A stretch of 64,000 bases of DNA from Loxodes magnus (GCA_946699065.1 CAMPDV010000458.1:124001-188000); one strand, 5' to 3'; counted from the stretch's first letter, positions 36,003-51,000 are shown. Made by a program: numbers and translations. Notes: generated from the letters alone by a model not told the origin.

Positions 36003-39000
36003 TCATGTTTATTTTTGGCTATTATGCTTTGATTTACGACTTCTTCACTTTTTATTCTTGATCTGTCTTTTGTGATGTTTAGGCACTTTTTATTCTTCTA
36101 GAATTTCATGAATCTAATAAATTATATCCAAATCTTCTCGATGACTTTATATAACTGTTGTGTTATGCATGTTCACTTTTTGTTTTGAGTCATCTTTATT
36201 GAATAAATCTTGCTGATGTAATTACTCATTCTTCTATTACTACTACATTTTCTCTTATCTCCCTTTTTTCCAAGATTTATACAAATCTATAAAAGAAAAT
36301 ATAAGTGATATTACTAAAGCTATTAATGTGAAAAGACAACATGTTATTGTGGTCACTACTCCTAATGTTTGCGCATCTGTATTTCAATCAGTATAAGTGC
36401 TATGACTGTTAGCTTCGAAATAGAAGTTAAAGAAATAAATAAAAATGAGTACCATTTCTCCACTTATCTCAACAGCATACTACAAAATATTTTCAAAAGG
36501 TTTGAAATAAACTATATAAAAGAACCAAACTAAACAATGAATAAGGTATAATATGATTTAAGCTACTTATATCTCTACTAATATAATAGCTGCAAAAGAA
36601 ACAAAAAGTCTCCTTACTAGAAAGAAAGTTTAGTAAAGTGTTTGCATCTTGTTATCCTATTTCTTTTAATCAAAGTAAACTATATACTTTTCTTTAATCT
36701 ATGCTATTTATTTCTCTGTCTTCTCCTCTTTAGTTTCCTAAAATTTATTTTTTAAACTTTAATATTTATTAAGGACTTGAAAGCTATGAAAAATGCAGGC
36801 TATTTAAATAACCTAAATATAAAAACTTACTAGTACTAGGATAGCAAGGAAGGAGTTTAAGCCAGAATAAAAATCAGAAACAGTAAAGTGATAAAGTTGT
36901 AACATAACAGCATTATTAATCTGAAGAGCCTTAATACTATAAATCACTGAGACGTAGTTTCTGTTCGTAAATTTAGTTCTTATTTTCTCTATTTTAGTCT
37001 TACAACACTTGAGTCCAATAATCTTGAGTAGTAAATCTATAAAAAGCAAAATGAATAGCAGGAAGAGAGATTCAAATAAATTGGATAATAGAGTGTAGCT
37101 TTAGTAATTAAGTTAAACATAAATTTATTTATCTATTTTCAATTAGTTGGAATTTAGATTTAAACCAATAAAATTATTATTACTTAGTCCATTTTATTTC
37201 TTATCATTATCAAAATTAGTATAATAGTAAGCATTAAGAACTTCAGGTCGTTATATATCAACATATGCATTCATAAGAATGAGTTGAGTTGTAAAAATAG
37301 CTTATAAAAATTTAGGAGTACTTGCTGAATACTTAGAGTTACTAAAAAAGCTAGTTAATAAAGAACTTAAGCTTACTAAAGCACTAGTGTAAACAAGAGC
37401 AGTAGATATATCAGAAGAATTTTGTATAAAATCTTTTTCTGAGTTTGAAATTTTGAATTCTTCAAGACTCTTTTTTATATCCTTAAATTAATCTTTTTTC
37501 TATTCCTCTTCTTAATTTTAAGAATCAGTATTATTTTCATTCTTACCAGGTATCAAATTGTTCTATATGCATTCATTATTTGATAACGTAAAAGTTGTAA
37601 AGCACTCAGAACATTCTATCTTCTATGAAAGATTTCATGAACAAAACTAGCAGTGAGGAATTATTTCGCAAGATTAACAAGTTTTATTGATATTTATCTA
37701 GTCTTATTAGCATTTGCTAACACAAGAAGTTTCTTGAAAAAGAAAATAAGGATCGTAGCACTCTAAACATACTCTTCTTTCAATATCACAAAATTTACAG
37801 TTTTCGATCATTTATGAACACTTTTGACAAATGGAGTTCTGAACATAGTAAGTTTGATTAGGACAACTCTCAATGCACATATTATCAAACAAAACATAAG
37901 GGTCCTAACATTTAAGACACTCGGTACCGTTTATATTGCACATTTCACAATTACTTATACTCTAATTACATAGTTAGCAACTTTAACTCTCTTCGTAATA
38001 AAGATTGCTTGGACAATTTTAAACACACTTATTGCCGAATAAAAGTCAAGGTTCCAAGCATTTTGTGCAGATATCTCCATTTGAGTTACATTCCTAGCAA
38101 TTTTCTAACTTATTTTCGCATTTTAGGCAAGTAGAATTTTCAATAAAAAACTTTTCGTTAGGACAGTTCTAGATGCACTAGTTTTCGAATAAGATAAAAG
38201 ATTCTTAGCATTGAAAACACAATGATCCATTTTAATTGCATCTTTAACAATTCTCCATTGAGGAATTACAGTTTAAGCAAATAGAATTCCCAACGTAAAA
38301 ACTATCATTAGGGCAACTTTAAATGCATTAATTTAGAATAAAAGTAATGGCTATTAACACTTTGTACACAAAGTTCCAATTATATCACACGTTTCACAAT
38401 TCTAGATTCTAGATTCGCATTTTAAGCAAGTTAAGTTATCTTGAAAAAATGTTTAATCTGGGCATTAGCTTACACACTAACTATTGTATAATAATCAAGG
38501 ATTTTAACACTTAGAGCATATAGTTCCTTGTTAATTGCACTCTTCACAATTTAAAATGGTTTCATTACAAAACTCGCATTATTTATTATTGTCTTAGTCT
38601 TATTATGTTATAGGACATGTACTATTACATACTTATTCTACTGATAACTTTAAGTTGCATATGCATGTATCTGCTGAAAGATCTAATGGGGAATAGCATT
38701 GGATACAATTATTAGAATTAATTCCAAAACATTTGAAGCATTAGGAGTTACAAGTAATAGAACTTTATTATAGAAAGCCTTGATCAGACTAGTCTAAAAT
38801 TAATTTAAAGCAAATTATATCAAATATTTAATTCTTATAATATCTTAAAGAATAAGTAGTCCCAGTAAAACTCCAAACATTAATATAGCTTCCTTAATTT
38901 ATTATAGTAATCGAAGTAAAAGGCAATAGTTACCCAAAAGATTCTGATAGAGTCTAAAACTAGTTATTTATCTTTTAATGAGTTGCCGCAGCTAAAAAGC

Positions 39001-39406
39001 TTCCTTGAGTATTAATTGCACATCCAAAAAATACTCAAATATCACTAACAAACATCATATCTAATTCGAAGGAAGTAAAACCTCCAATATATTAAATTAT
39101 TTTGAAAGTAGTTTTCTAATTTTTTTAATCTTAGGTCAAACCAAATTCTAGAAAACTCGAAACACCATCATGAAATTAAAGGAAAATACCATGATTCTTT
39201 ACTTGGTTACTGGAGTTAAATTTTAACCAGGCTGTAACGCTAAATTAAAGTCCCTGTGTATCTTAGCCATACTCAGAAAAAGTTTTAGAAGGCAACGAGT
39301 TAGTATCTCTTTAAGTTGGAACATTTGGATCAAGTATATCAAAAAATGCTAGCTAAGGTGAAACTTAAGAGATAAGGAAATAAAAAATAATTAAAGAGAT
39401 TGACAT
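36003..39406 (-). pseudogene. G4: Cys-rich membrane protein, 1-nt deletion
   Basis: Complete counterpart of G1 (start complement of 39404-39406, stop TGA 36005-36003) with the type-A membrane domain. Compared with G1 it lacks one T near 38332, inside the third CxxC unit, so the frame breaks: total length is 3404 nt, not a multiple of three. The rest is near-identical to G1. Either a recent pseudogene or a sequencing error in a T-run; the deletion is a different kind of lesion from the shared in-frame TGA codons. Part of the 36.7-kb repeated unit. Confidence 0.7.
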
Positions 39407-40998
39407 TTTATTTATAGATAGTTATGCTTATGTAAATAATAAACATAGATGCAAGCTCTTTAATAAATTTAACTAACTTAAATTTATATCATCAATTCAT
39501 CAAATATGGGTAGAAAAGAAATCTCAAATGAATTTAATTTTAACTCTAATCTATAATAGCAAGCTTTCTCAAGATACTATAACAATTCTTAATATGATAA
39601 ATAATACTAGAAGTAATCAAGATAATTGGATAGGAGTATAGTGCGGCATTTTAAGCAGCTCTTAAATATATTTAGTTATACATTTGTTTAACTATATATA
39701 TTCTTTTATTTCTACTTTAAAGTGATTTAGAAATTTAATACTCCGAAAGCTTTTAAAAAATAAAATAGAGATGATGTTTTTATAATTACATCTAGTGAAG
39801 ATAAATTTTAAATTATTGATAATTCAGAGAAATAAGTTTAAGTTATGCTAATTAATGAGAAGCCACTTTTAAAATTTGTTAAAGCAAGATCTTGTAATAA
39901 TACAATACTTATTTTATTAACTTTAATTATTTTTAAGATTTTTGTCTTCATTGAGATTTCCTATATACCATAATTTAATCTTAGAATTTCTCAAACTTTC
40001 CTCCGAAATATAGACGATTACATACTACACAAAATCTAAATCTTTTTAGCTCTTTTTATTTACGGCATTATTAGTTAAAATAGCTGCTTTTTATTTTATT
40101 TTGGCTTGAAGTTTAAGTTTAATAATTATTTATCTTAAAGATTTGCTTTAATAATTATATTTCTTAAACACTTGTATGAGCTTAATAACCTTTTTACTCT
40201 TTTATTTGTAGAGATTATAAATATCTTAGTAAGCTAAAATAGAGAATAAGCTCTTTTTAGCATTAATTTATTTTTTTACTTTATAGCTTCCTATTATCAT
40301 TTGCTTTGCTATGCTTAGAATTAAATTAATTCTACATTGTGAATATTAATTTTTCTCCTTATTTGCTTCACAGTAAACATCTAGTTTATCTATTATTAAG
40401 GTATTTTCTTGAGAATAATTAGATTTAATTGGAGTATTATTTCTCAATTTTGCTTCTAGTTTTCTATTAGGCAACAGAGAAAATAAAGTTAAGTACTTAA
40501 CTTATTGTTTTGACGTGGTGCTTTTAATTTTTCATAATTTATGATAAAAGTAAAAAAGCTTTAAATCATACTCTGTAGACAGATCTACTGCTAAAAATAT
40601 TATTCATATAACAAGTATTTAAAAAACCTTTGTTCCCATGATACTCAAATTAAATACTATAATATTGGAGCGTGGAATATCTTGATAATTCATCAGTCTA
40701 ATGAAGAATCAAATGTCATGATGGTTTAACAATCTCTAAATCTTATTGTCAAACTGGCATATAAATAATAGAAACTAGCGAATAAATATTAAAGCACAAA
40801 ATAAAAAATTTACATTTAATAAACAAAAAGATAAAAAATATAAAGGTAAGAGAAAAAGAAATTTTCCAAAGCAACTAAAATTACAAAGAATATGAAAGAA
40901 TAATCCTTAAAACTTAAACACATTAAATCATTAAAGACTGAGAACTATTAAAACAAATTCTAAATAAATTAAGAATTACAGAATTAATTGGAAAAAAA
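39407..40998. repeat. Upstream arm of G4 and spacer
   Basis: Near-identical to 2691-4282. Palindrome GCTGC...GCCGC (minus strand) at 39643-39659. No gene. Confidence 0.65.
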
Positions 40999-41795
40999 AT
41001 GGAGTCTTAAAATCTTGTTCCCTGCTTTTTCTTGAGCAAAGAAGAGAAAAAAGCTCTAGAGAAAAAGCAGGCATAAAAAAGTATCAAAAGTCTTCTTCTC
41101 CTCACTTACAATACTAATAAAGAACCTAATAACTATAATAAACACCTCCTAAAGTAATAAAAAGAAAGGAATCTAATATAATAACCGGAAAAGAACTTCC
41201 ATCAAAGATAATTAAAAAGGAAATCAATATTTAACAGTTAGTATTTGAAATATCCAATCTCTAGGAAGAGATTAAAGTGCTTAAGTTGGAAAATTAAGAA
41301 CTAAGAAACTTATTATCGCTTGGATAAGATAACTTAGAGATTAGAATTATTAATTAAGAAAGGGAACTCCAAGCATATTGGAACATTTAAACTGAACATA
41401 GATAAGAAACAGCAAGGCTTGGAAATATCGTATAAAAACAAGAGTTGGAGTTTATTAAGCAAAACAATATTAGCACAAACATAACTAATTAGACAAATTA
41501 GATGGATTTAGAATAAAAAGAGGTTATAAATCGAAAATCAATCAGATAAGTAAGGAAGAAATGCTACTACTGTAATAGTAAGTGACATTTGTATAAGAAT
41601 TGCTAAAAATTTTAGAATTTCAAGAAAAATTTTGGCGTAAAGAATAAGAAAAATACTAGAGGCTCTATTGCAACTAGCATGGAGATATTTACAGAAGAAA
41701 ATGATGTGAAGTACCTTTTGAAATAATAAGAACAAGAAATCAAAGAAACTGAGAAGACCTTAGTGAAGATAATTTCATTAGAAAGTCAAGAATGA
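40999..41795 (+). CDS. Z1 (second copy): coiled-coil protein with zinc knuckle
   Basis: Near-identical to 4283-5079, including the TGA before the knuckle His (41583-41585) and the uncertain N-terminal frame. Ends at TGA 41793-41795. See Z1 for domain order and doubts about the start. Confidence 0.55.
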
Positions 41796-43499
41796 TGAGA
41801 AGTGTTGCTGATAAAACAACTTATTTTAAACGGTGTCCAGATTGGCACTGTTGAACATTTTAATTTAATTATCATTAAGAATTACAGATAAAAATACCTG
41901 AAAATTTTATAAAATGATATTATTATTTGAAGATGCTTCGCTTTGAATCAAACAAATATTTAGGTGAAAAAAGAATATTAGAAACATTAAATTTATAATA
42001 AACTGTATAAATTTTATAATTTTTAAAAATTAAAATAAAAAGAAGATAAAGAAGCTATAAATATTAGAAACTTAAAGAGCTTATAATCTAAAACTCTGAA
42101 GATTATTTTATGATCTATAGCTTTGAATATAACTAAAAAAAGTTTTCATAAAAATTAGAATAATTTAATTTATTTCAAACACGTTAAAATGCTTTAATAT
42201 AACAATGGAATAATATAGAAATTTCACATGGACTAGTATTAGATCTTTTATATTATGATATTGTAAATCGTTATTTAGAAAATAAAAATAGATCAATAGA
42301 ATTTAAATGTATGAATTTAGATAAAAGATTCGCTTGTATAGTATGAGATGGATAATTTTAATATCAAAATCAACATAAAATACACAATAATTATAAAAAA
42401 AAACGAAAAAAAATTTCATTGAACAATATGTATTTCTATTTTTGAATATAATTAATTTTTAAAGAAATATAAAAATAACGAGCTATAACTTAATTTTAAG
42501 ATTGGAACTTCACCAATCATATAAAAATAAAAAGTCACGTATTTATGAGTACTTTTGCATTAAAAAAAGAAAATTAAAATTCTTTTAAATAAATAACCTA
42601 AAAATATCTAGCGGCAAAGAAAAAAATTGTTTATTATCTGCTAAAGTATAAATACGTGAAACCACGGCATTTCAAAAACCTTGTAAGACTTTTTGCACTC
42701 CCCAAAGCAGAATATAGGTTAATAAGTACTCGCAAGTAGCAAAATGGAATTTCTGCCATAATGGACAGAATAAATACAAGTATGAGATTTAAAGCTAGAA
42801 AAGCATTCTAAACAAATATGTAAATCTTTAATGAATCATGTTGCATAGATTTTATTTGAATGCTTTTATAGTATATCATGGCACTGAGATTTTTTATTAT
42901 TTTTAATAAAATTAGAAAAGAAAGTATTGAATTCCCTTAATTGAAAATCAGAAATTTATTGAGAAATATAAAAAAGAATAAAATACTTTGATGATGCTTA
43001 GCATTTATTTATATTCTATAAATAAATATGATTATAGAACGAGCAACTCTTTCAATATTTATATTAAAGAAGAAAGTTCTCATGCTTCTTGTTGTCATTC
43101 TACCTGTTCAATGAGTCATATCAGCTACTCCAAATGGGGAATGGGGCTTCATCTTATTAAAAATTATTCATGAATCTTGAACCAAACACTCCAGTCTTCT
43201 TGAATAAGATCCAAATAAGAATTATTAATTAAGTCATTAGAAAGCTCGTCAGTAAACGTTCATACTGCTAGCGAGAACTCTCTAATAAACTAGGTTTGTC
43301 TCTTCCGAGCTTTTCCACCCTTTCCTATGGCGGCATCTAGGGCAAGATTACTCACAATGCAGTATACACTACACAAGATTACCTGCTAGTTCTCCTGACT
43401 GCGTCTGAAATCCATATTTTATACATAATAATAATTTATTAATGTGATGTCTTCCTTTATTAGGTTAATTATGGTTAATATAAATTGTTTTAAAAGTTC
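41796..43499. other. Spacer, second copy of 5080-6783
   Basis: Includes the 61-codon Cys/His-containing frame at 42988-43173 and the G+C-richer stretch 43260-43420. No supportable gene. Confidence 0.45.
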
Positions 43500-44405
43500 A
43501 TGGGATCGTTCTGTTCTTCACTAGAATTATTTTCTTCTTATACAAAAGGCTTGAGATAATTTAACCGTTCATTATCATAGGAATCTTCCTCCATTCTCAA
43601 TTAAATCCAAACATTTGTATCAATCTTCTTTTTTGAATATATGATATATCTAATAATAATTAATCTCCACCGTATATCTTTTTCTTGAAATTTTTCCTTC
43701 TGGGGAGCGGTATAATTTAGTCATGCTATTTCATAACTTTTAGAATGCTTATTTATATTTTCTCTAAAAGTATCAACATTTTCTAAAAATATGTCTTTTC
43801 TTTTAATGAAAGAAACATCTTTTTTGATATTTTAAGAGTTATATCCTAATTTTTGGCATTCTCTGTATTTTTTTTTCTTGTAGCAGAAAGTATTTTATAA
43901 AATCTCTGTTCAAATCAAAGAATCAGGTTTGGATTTTATTAGAATTTATTTAAGGTTATTACTTTTTTCGATTTATTATATCTTGAGATTTGTTTTTCCA
44001 ACTGTACACAAATTAGACTATGAAGGGTTTGGTGTTTTTTCTGTTTTTATCCAAGTGTCTTCATTCTGGAGTTGGATTACTGTGATTGCCAAAGTAATAA
44101 TTCGGCTACTTTTAATTTTTTGCTTTTTATCTATTTGAAGCCATTATTTTTACGGTAATTTGAATTATATATATATTTATAATTTTTAGAGGAGATTCTA
44201 AATTTAAAAGCTGAAAAAGTAAGAGAAGAACAGACAAGGAGCACTGAAAGACTTTTTGTATAAGAAAGAAATACAATATCTTCTTCCCTTTTAAGCGAGA
44301 AAACTAGATATTTATTATATATTAATTATTAATGCAGATTCCCAAATTTAAGCTTGCTTAACTTAGGAAACTTCACTGAAACTTAGGCCATTAATAAAGA
44401 GATGA
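43500..44405 (+). CDS. H (second copy): multi-pass membrane protein related to the G membrane domain
   Basis: ATG 43500 opens a frame of 301 codons to the TGA at 44403-44405 if two internal TGA codons (about 43691 and 44136) are read as amino acids. It holds several hydrophobic helices and aligns with the type-B membrane domain of G2/G5, including a basic linker and DIYYI before a membrane helix. Unlike the first copy it keeps one frame through the linker. No Cys-rich ectodomain. It may be a truncated family member or the 3' exon of a longer gene; the upstream segment is unclear. Confidence 0.45.
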
Positions 44406-44870
44406 TAAAGGATAGTTTAATAAAATTTTTGGGAATCTAAGTACCCATTATTACTATATCTTCCACTGCTTGCTGATTCAAGGGACCTAGAACGGAATGA
44501 CTTTTGGTGGTCGAAATGACTTAAGTTCTTACTTTTTTTAACTTAGAAGGACTTAAATCAGCTGTTGTATTTACTACAAGATTTGGAACTCCTCTATTAT
44601 CCACTCTTTCCAGCCTTCGGACAGAATTACAAGACGTAAGAATAAGAATAAGAATAAGAATAAGAAGGGAATAAAATTTTTGATTTAACTAAATGGAGAA
44701 GAGAAAAATTATTAACTTTTATCTATTAATGGTGAACCAAGTTAATTTATACTCTTTTCTTGGTATGGCGTTTTATCTTAACATGCATCTTCATGGTTTT
44801 ATTTGATAATATGCCTCTTCACTTAATTTGAAAATAAGATATTTGATAATTTTCCTAATAAAAACATGAG
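44406..44870 (+). other. Region after H with TAAGAA repeat and membrane-domain fragment
   Basis: Holds TTTGGGAATCT (44428-44438, inverted partner of 44336-44346), a hexanucleotide TAAGAA array near 44638-44667 (five units against two in the first copy, a length change divisible by three), and from 44754 a fragment like LFLVWRFILTCIFMVLF that aligns with G2. The fragment is in the same frame as H. Confidence 0.45.
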
Positions 44871-47800
44871 GAATCCTCTTAGCTTGCTTTTCAACTATAT
44901 ATAATAATAAATTAATTAAAACTCTAAAATATATAAACTAATATTGCTCTAATACCCTAATTTAGTTAATTTTAATTTATACTCAACTTTATTAATAAAC
45001 CTTATAGCATAAATAAGAAAAGCTAAATTAAATAATAAATCTTAGTCTTTTAGAAACTTCTTAGTTAGACTTGCTTAATAGTTTTATATATTTTATCTTA
45101 GTAATCTAAGTAATTTATTTCAATTTTCATTAGTTCTATTTATTTCTAGTATAATCATTTTCAACTGTATTTATACTTTTTTCTATTAAGCTTCAGATGG
45201 TTCAAACTAAATTTTATATTAAGATATCTCTAAATTAGTAAAAATAAAGTATGATAAAAGGCTTTGTTTATTTTAATCTACATACCTCATTTTTGTTATA
45301 TAGGAAATAAATCTTAAAGGTTTACAATTATATATTTACCTTTATAATTATAAATAAATTTTAGTTAAAAGGTAAATAAAAAATATCTCTTAAGACATTT
45401 TATTTATTTAATAGCTCAAATAACTTAATATAACCTTTAGCTTTATCTATTATACATTTTTAACTTTATGCTTTTAATTCTAAATTATGAGATATATTAG
45501 TTATATGTTTATTAGGTTTTGATTATTTAACCCACATTGGTAGCATATAACGAAATTTATTACAAATAGATATATTATAATTGTTCCTTCAATCATTAGA
45601 TTTAATCTTTTACTATTTAAGAAATTAAGGATATTTTAAAAGGAATTTCAAACAATTAGGTATCCTAAAATTTAAACAAATAACTATATAGAAATAATAG
45701 ATTTTTATAATTATCTCCATATAAAACCTTAATAAATATAAATTTATTCTAGGATTTATAAAATTTAAATACTACTGATTAAGATTAATATTGTGAATAA
45801 ATATTTTTGCTATAAAATTCTGAGAAAAGAAAAGTTAAGGGACTTTATATAAAATTATTTTGTTTCTTTTTAGTAAAATGATGAATATTTTTATTTTAGA
45901 ATTTACAAGATTCATAGATTTTGTAAATTATATATTTATGAAATTTTATTTGCTAGACGGATAGAAATTTAAGTTTTCAATCTATATAAATTATTAAAAT
46001 CCTAAATTAGTATTCTCTGAGATTTTTATGAATAAGATTATATTTATAGATCAATAAAAAAAATTAAGAATGCTTTTTAGAAAAATAGCTTAACCATTAA
46101 ATTTAATTTAAAATAGATTATTATTATATCTTTATTATTTAAGATATTTTACCTTTAGCTTACTATTTTTTATTAATCTTAAGAGACAGATAGTTAGTTT
46201 TAAATAAAATAAGAATCTTTTAAAATTAACCATATACTAAATATAAAATAAAGTACTATATGACTTACATTTATAATTATAATAATTATAAGTATATCTA
46301 TCTTTATAGGTGTAATAAGCTTAAATTATAATATAATACTTGTAAGGTATAAATTCATTATTTATTTAAAAATAATTATAACTTTATAAATATTTTCAAT
46401 TTTCTTTCCTCTTAATAAACTTAAGCTAGGCTAAAAAATATGATTATAACTGTATTATAGCAAGTGTTGCAAATCATACCTTTTGTTTCTTAATTGTATA
46501 ATTGCTAAAATTTCTAGACTTTATAATATTTACCCTCGAACTTTAATATTGTGTTAAGAGAATTATACTTTAACTAGAAGAATTAAAAATAAAAATCTTT
46601 TTTGTCTAATAATTTTAATCACAAAACTTATAATCCACTAAGCCATTCAAAGTATCTTTGTCATGCTATTTATCATGCTTTTATTTTTTCAAATATCTAC
46701 TACAGGCTTTCTCAATACCGATTTAAATTAAATAAAAAAGGAAATAGATATAAAGAGGAAGTTGAAAGAAAGTTTATTATTTATTGAATGATTAAAGCAT
46801 TTCAAAGTTTTCTTATAACTATCTTATTTGAAACTTAGTCTTAGTAAATTATCTTAAAATCAACCGTCCATAACTTAAAATAACTCTTAAAGCAATCTTT
46901 CAAAAATAAATTAGCTATTAAAATGTTTATTTTGCGTCATTCTTCAATAATTAATTTTACGAAACATCAAATTAAAGTCTATTAATGATTTAGCATTTTC
47001 TTAATAAAACTTATTGATCTAAGAAATAAATTAGATCTTTACAGTGTAGCAAATAAGGAGAAAAATTAATTTTCACTAAGCAGAATTATTTTAAATCAAG
47101 CTTGGCCAAGTAAATAATAATAAAAAGCTATAAAATAGTAAACAATAATTAAATATAAAAAGTTATTTTCTCTATTCTCGCTTATAAATATTTATAAATC
47201 TCTACAAATAAAAGAGTAAAAAGGTTATTAAGCTCATACAAGTGTTTAAGAAATATAATTCTTAAAACAAATCTTTAAGATAAATAATTATTAAACTTAA
47301 ACTGCAAGCCAAAATAATATTGTAAGTAGCTTCTTTTAACTAATAATACCATAACACCAAATTAAAAAGAGCAAAAAAATTTAGAATTTATTTAGTATGT
47401 AATCATCTATATTTCGGAAGAAAGTTTGAAAATTTCTAAAATTAAATTAAGTGTATATAGGAAATCTCAATGAAGACAAAAAATATTAAAAAATAATTAA
47501 AGTTGATAAAGTAAATACTCTACAAGATCTTGCCTTCTACGAATTTTTTAAGTGGCTTCTCATTAATTAGCATAACTTAAACTTATTTCTCTGAATTATC
47601 AATAGTTTAAAATTTATCTTCACTAGATGTAATTTAAAAACATCATCCCTATCTTTTTATTTTAAAATCTTTCGAAGTATAAATTTCTAAATCACTTTAA
47701 AGCAGAAATAAAAGGATATATATAGTTAAATTCAAAGTATAACTAAATATATTTAAGAGCTGCTTAAAATGCAGCACTTTACTTCTATCCAATTATCTTG

Positions 47801-48017
47801 AATATTTCAATTATTATTTATCATTTTAAAAATGTTTATAGTATCTTGAAATAAGAGAAAGCTTGCTATTGTAGATTAAAGTTAAAATTAAAGTCATTTG
47901 AGATTTCTTTTCTACCCATATTTGATAAATTGATGATATAAATTTAAGTTAGTTAAATTATTAAATAGCTTACATCTATGTTTATTATTGATATAAGCGT
48001 AATTATCTATAAATAAA
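44871..48017. repeat. Upstream spacer and arm of G5
   Basis: Near-identical to 8150-11290. Palindrome GCTGC-TTAAAAT-GCAGC at 47759-47775. No gene. Confidence 0.65.
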
Positions 48018-51000
48018 ATGTCAATCTCTTTAATTATTTTTTATTTCCTTATCTCTTAAGTTTCACCTTAGCTAGCATTTTTTGATATACTTGATCCAAA
48101 TGTTCCAACTTAAAGAGATACTAACTCATTGCCTTCTAAAACTTTTTCTGAGTATGGCTAAGATCCACAGGGACTTTAATTTAGCGTTACAGCCTGGTTA
48201 AAATTTAGCTCCAGTAAACAAGTAATGAATTATGGTATTTTCCTTTAATTTCATGATGGTGTTTCGAATTTTCTGGAATTCGGATTGACCTAAGATTAAA
48301 CAAATTAGCAAACTTCTTTCAAAATAATCTAAAGCATTACAATTGGAGATATAAAGTAATTAACCATCTCCTTTGTTAGTGATATCTGAGTATTTTTTGG
48401 ATGTGCAATTAATACTCAAGGAAGCTTTTTTGCTGTTACAACTCATTCAAAGATAAATAACTAGTTTTAGACTCTATCAGAATCCTTTGGGTAATTATTG
48501 CCTTTTACTTCAAGTACTGAAATAAATTAAGGAAGTATTAATAAGGCTTGAAGTTTTACTGGGACTACTTATTCTTTAAGATATTATAAGAATTAATATT
48601 TAGGCATTGTCGACTTTCAGTATATTTTAGACTAGTCTGATTAAGGCTTTCTATAATAAATTTCTATTACTTGTAACTCCTAATGCTTCAAATGTTATGG
48701 AATTAATTCTAATAATTGCATCCAATGCTATTCATCAGGAGATTTTTCAGCAGATACATGCGTATGCAACTTAAAGTTATCAGTAGAATAAGTATGTGAG
48801 AATATTTGTCCTATAACATAATAAGACTAAGACAATAATAAATAATGCGAGTTTTGTAATAAAACCATTTTAAATTGTGAAGAGTGCAATTTACAAGGAA
48901 CTATATGCTCTAAGTGTTAAAATCCTTGATTGTTATACAATAGTTAGTGTGTAGAGAAATGCCCAAACGAAACATATTTTTAAGATAACATAACTTGCTT
49001 AAAATGTCAATCTCGAATCTAGAATTGTGAAACGTGTGATATAACTGGGATTTTGTGTACAAAGTGTTAATAGCCATTACTTTTATTCTAAAATTAATGC
49101 GTTTAAAGTTGCTCCAACGATAGCTTTTATGTTGAGAATTTTATTTGCTTAAACTGTAATTCCTCGATAGAAAACTGCTAAAGATGCAATTTAAATGGAT
49201 CATAGTGTTTTCAATGCTAAGAATCTTTTATCTTATTCGAAAACTAGTGTATCTAGAACTGTCCTAACGAAAAGTTTTTTATTGAAAATTCTACTTGTCA
49301 AAAATGCGAAAATAAGTTAGAAAATTGCTAGGAATGCAATTCAAACGGAGATATCTGCACAAAATGTTTGGAGCCTTGACTTTTATTCGGCAATAAATGT
49401 GTTTAGAATTGTTCAAGCAATCTTTATTATGAAGAGAGTTAAAGTTGCTAACTATGTAATTAGAGTATAAGTAATTGTGAAATGTGCAATATAAATGGAA
49501 CTGGGTGTATTAAATGTTAGGACCCTTATGTTTTGTTTGATAATATGTGCATTGAGAGTTGTCCTAATAAAGCTTACTATATTCAGAACTCCATTTGTCA
49601 AAAGTGTCCACAAAAAATCGAAAACTGTAAATTTTGCGATATTGAAAAAGAACTTTTAAATGGAGATAATTGCATAAAATGCTTGGAACCTTGACTTCTA
49701 TTTGACAATAAATGTGTTAAAAATTGTCCAAGCAATCTTTATTATGAAGAGAGTTAAAGTTGCTAACTATGTAATTAGAGTATAAGTAATTGTGAAATGT
49801 GCAATATAAATGGTACTGAGTGTATTAAATGTTAAAACCCTTATGTTTTGTTTGATAATATGTGCATAGAAAGTTGTCCTAATAAAACATACTATATTCA
49901 GAACTCCATTTGTCAAAAGTGTTCACAAAAGATCGAAAACTGCAAATTTTGCGATATCGAAAGAGGAGCATGTTTAGAGTGCTACGATCTTTATTTTCTT
50001 TTTCAAGAAACTTCTTGTGTTAGCAAATGCTAATAAGACTAGATAAATATCAATAAAACTTGCTAATCTTGCGAAATAATTACTCACTGTTAGTTTTGCT
50101 CAAGAAATCTTTCGTAGTCAATAGAATGCTCTTAGTGCTTTCCAAATTTTACATTATCAAATAATGAATGCATTGAGAAAAATTTAGAGAGTCATTAGAA
50201 ACCTGAAAATAATGAAAATCTTACTGACTCTGAAAAAAGATTTGCTGAATTAACAGCAAATTTTGCAAAATATAGCTAATTCACAGCATTTGCATCAGAA
50301 AGGTTATTAATTGCAATTACTTTAGAGCAATTTAATTACTTTTAAGCTTTTTGGTGCGTAGCTTTCATAACTCAAATGATTATGCTAAATGCATATATAA
50401 ATGTCCCTCGTCCAGAAAATTTAAATAACTATTACTTTCAAAATTTTAACTTGAAAATACCCTTTGGACTAAATACGAATTTTTTGGATATTAAATGAAC
50501 AAGCTTACCAGTAGAAAATCAAGTCTGAAGAAAACTTTAATATGAAAGTTATGCTTTCATAGCCAATGCATTGAATGCTTCTATTGTCCTTATTTTCTCC
50601 ATCCTTTTTAATATTTTGTTCTGAGTGTTAAAATCCTGTTTCAAAAACATAGCCATCTTTAATAAACTTTACAATTCATTTCACTATGAAACTGTAATAA
50701 ATTTCTACTTTGGACAGAGCATATGTTTGAGTTTCGCTATTTTTATTCAGATTTATTATTTAGACTTCAGCTCTATATATGAAACTGTAAATATAATGCT
50801 TGCATTCATTTTTATGGTAATTTATCATGCAGATAATTTAAATATTATTTATAATTTTAAGCTTTAGAGGAGTTTATACATTTTATAAACTCTAAAAGTC
50901 AGAGTAAGAGATAGCAAAGAACACTGAAAGAATATCTAGTATAAGCAAAAAATATAGCATCTTCTTCCAAGATTTTTAGCCAAATAAAATAGCTATTTAT

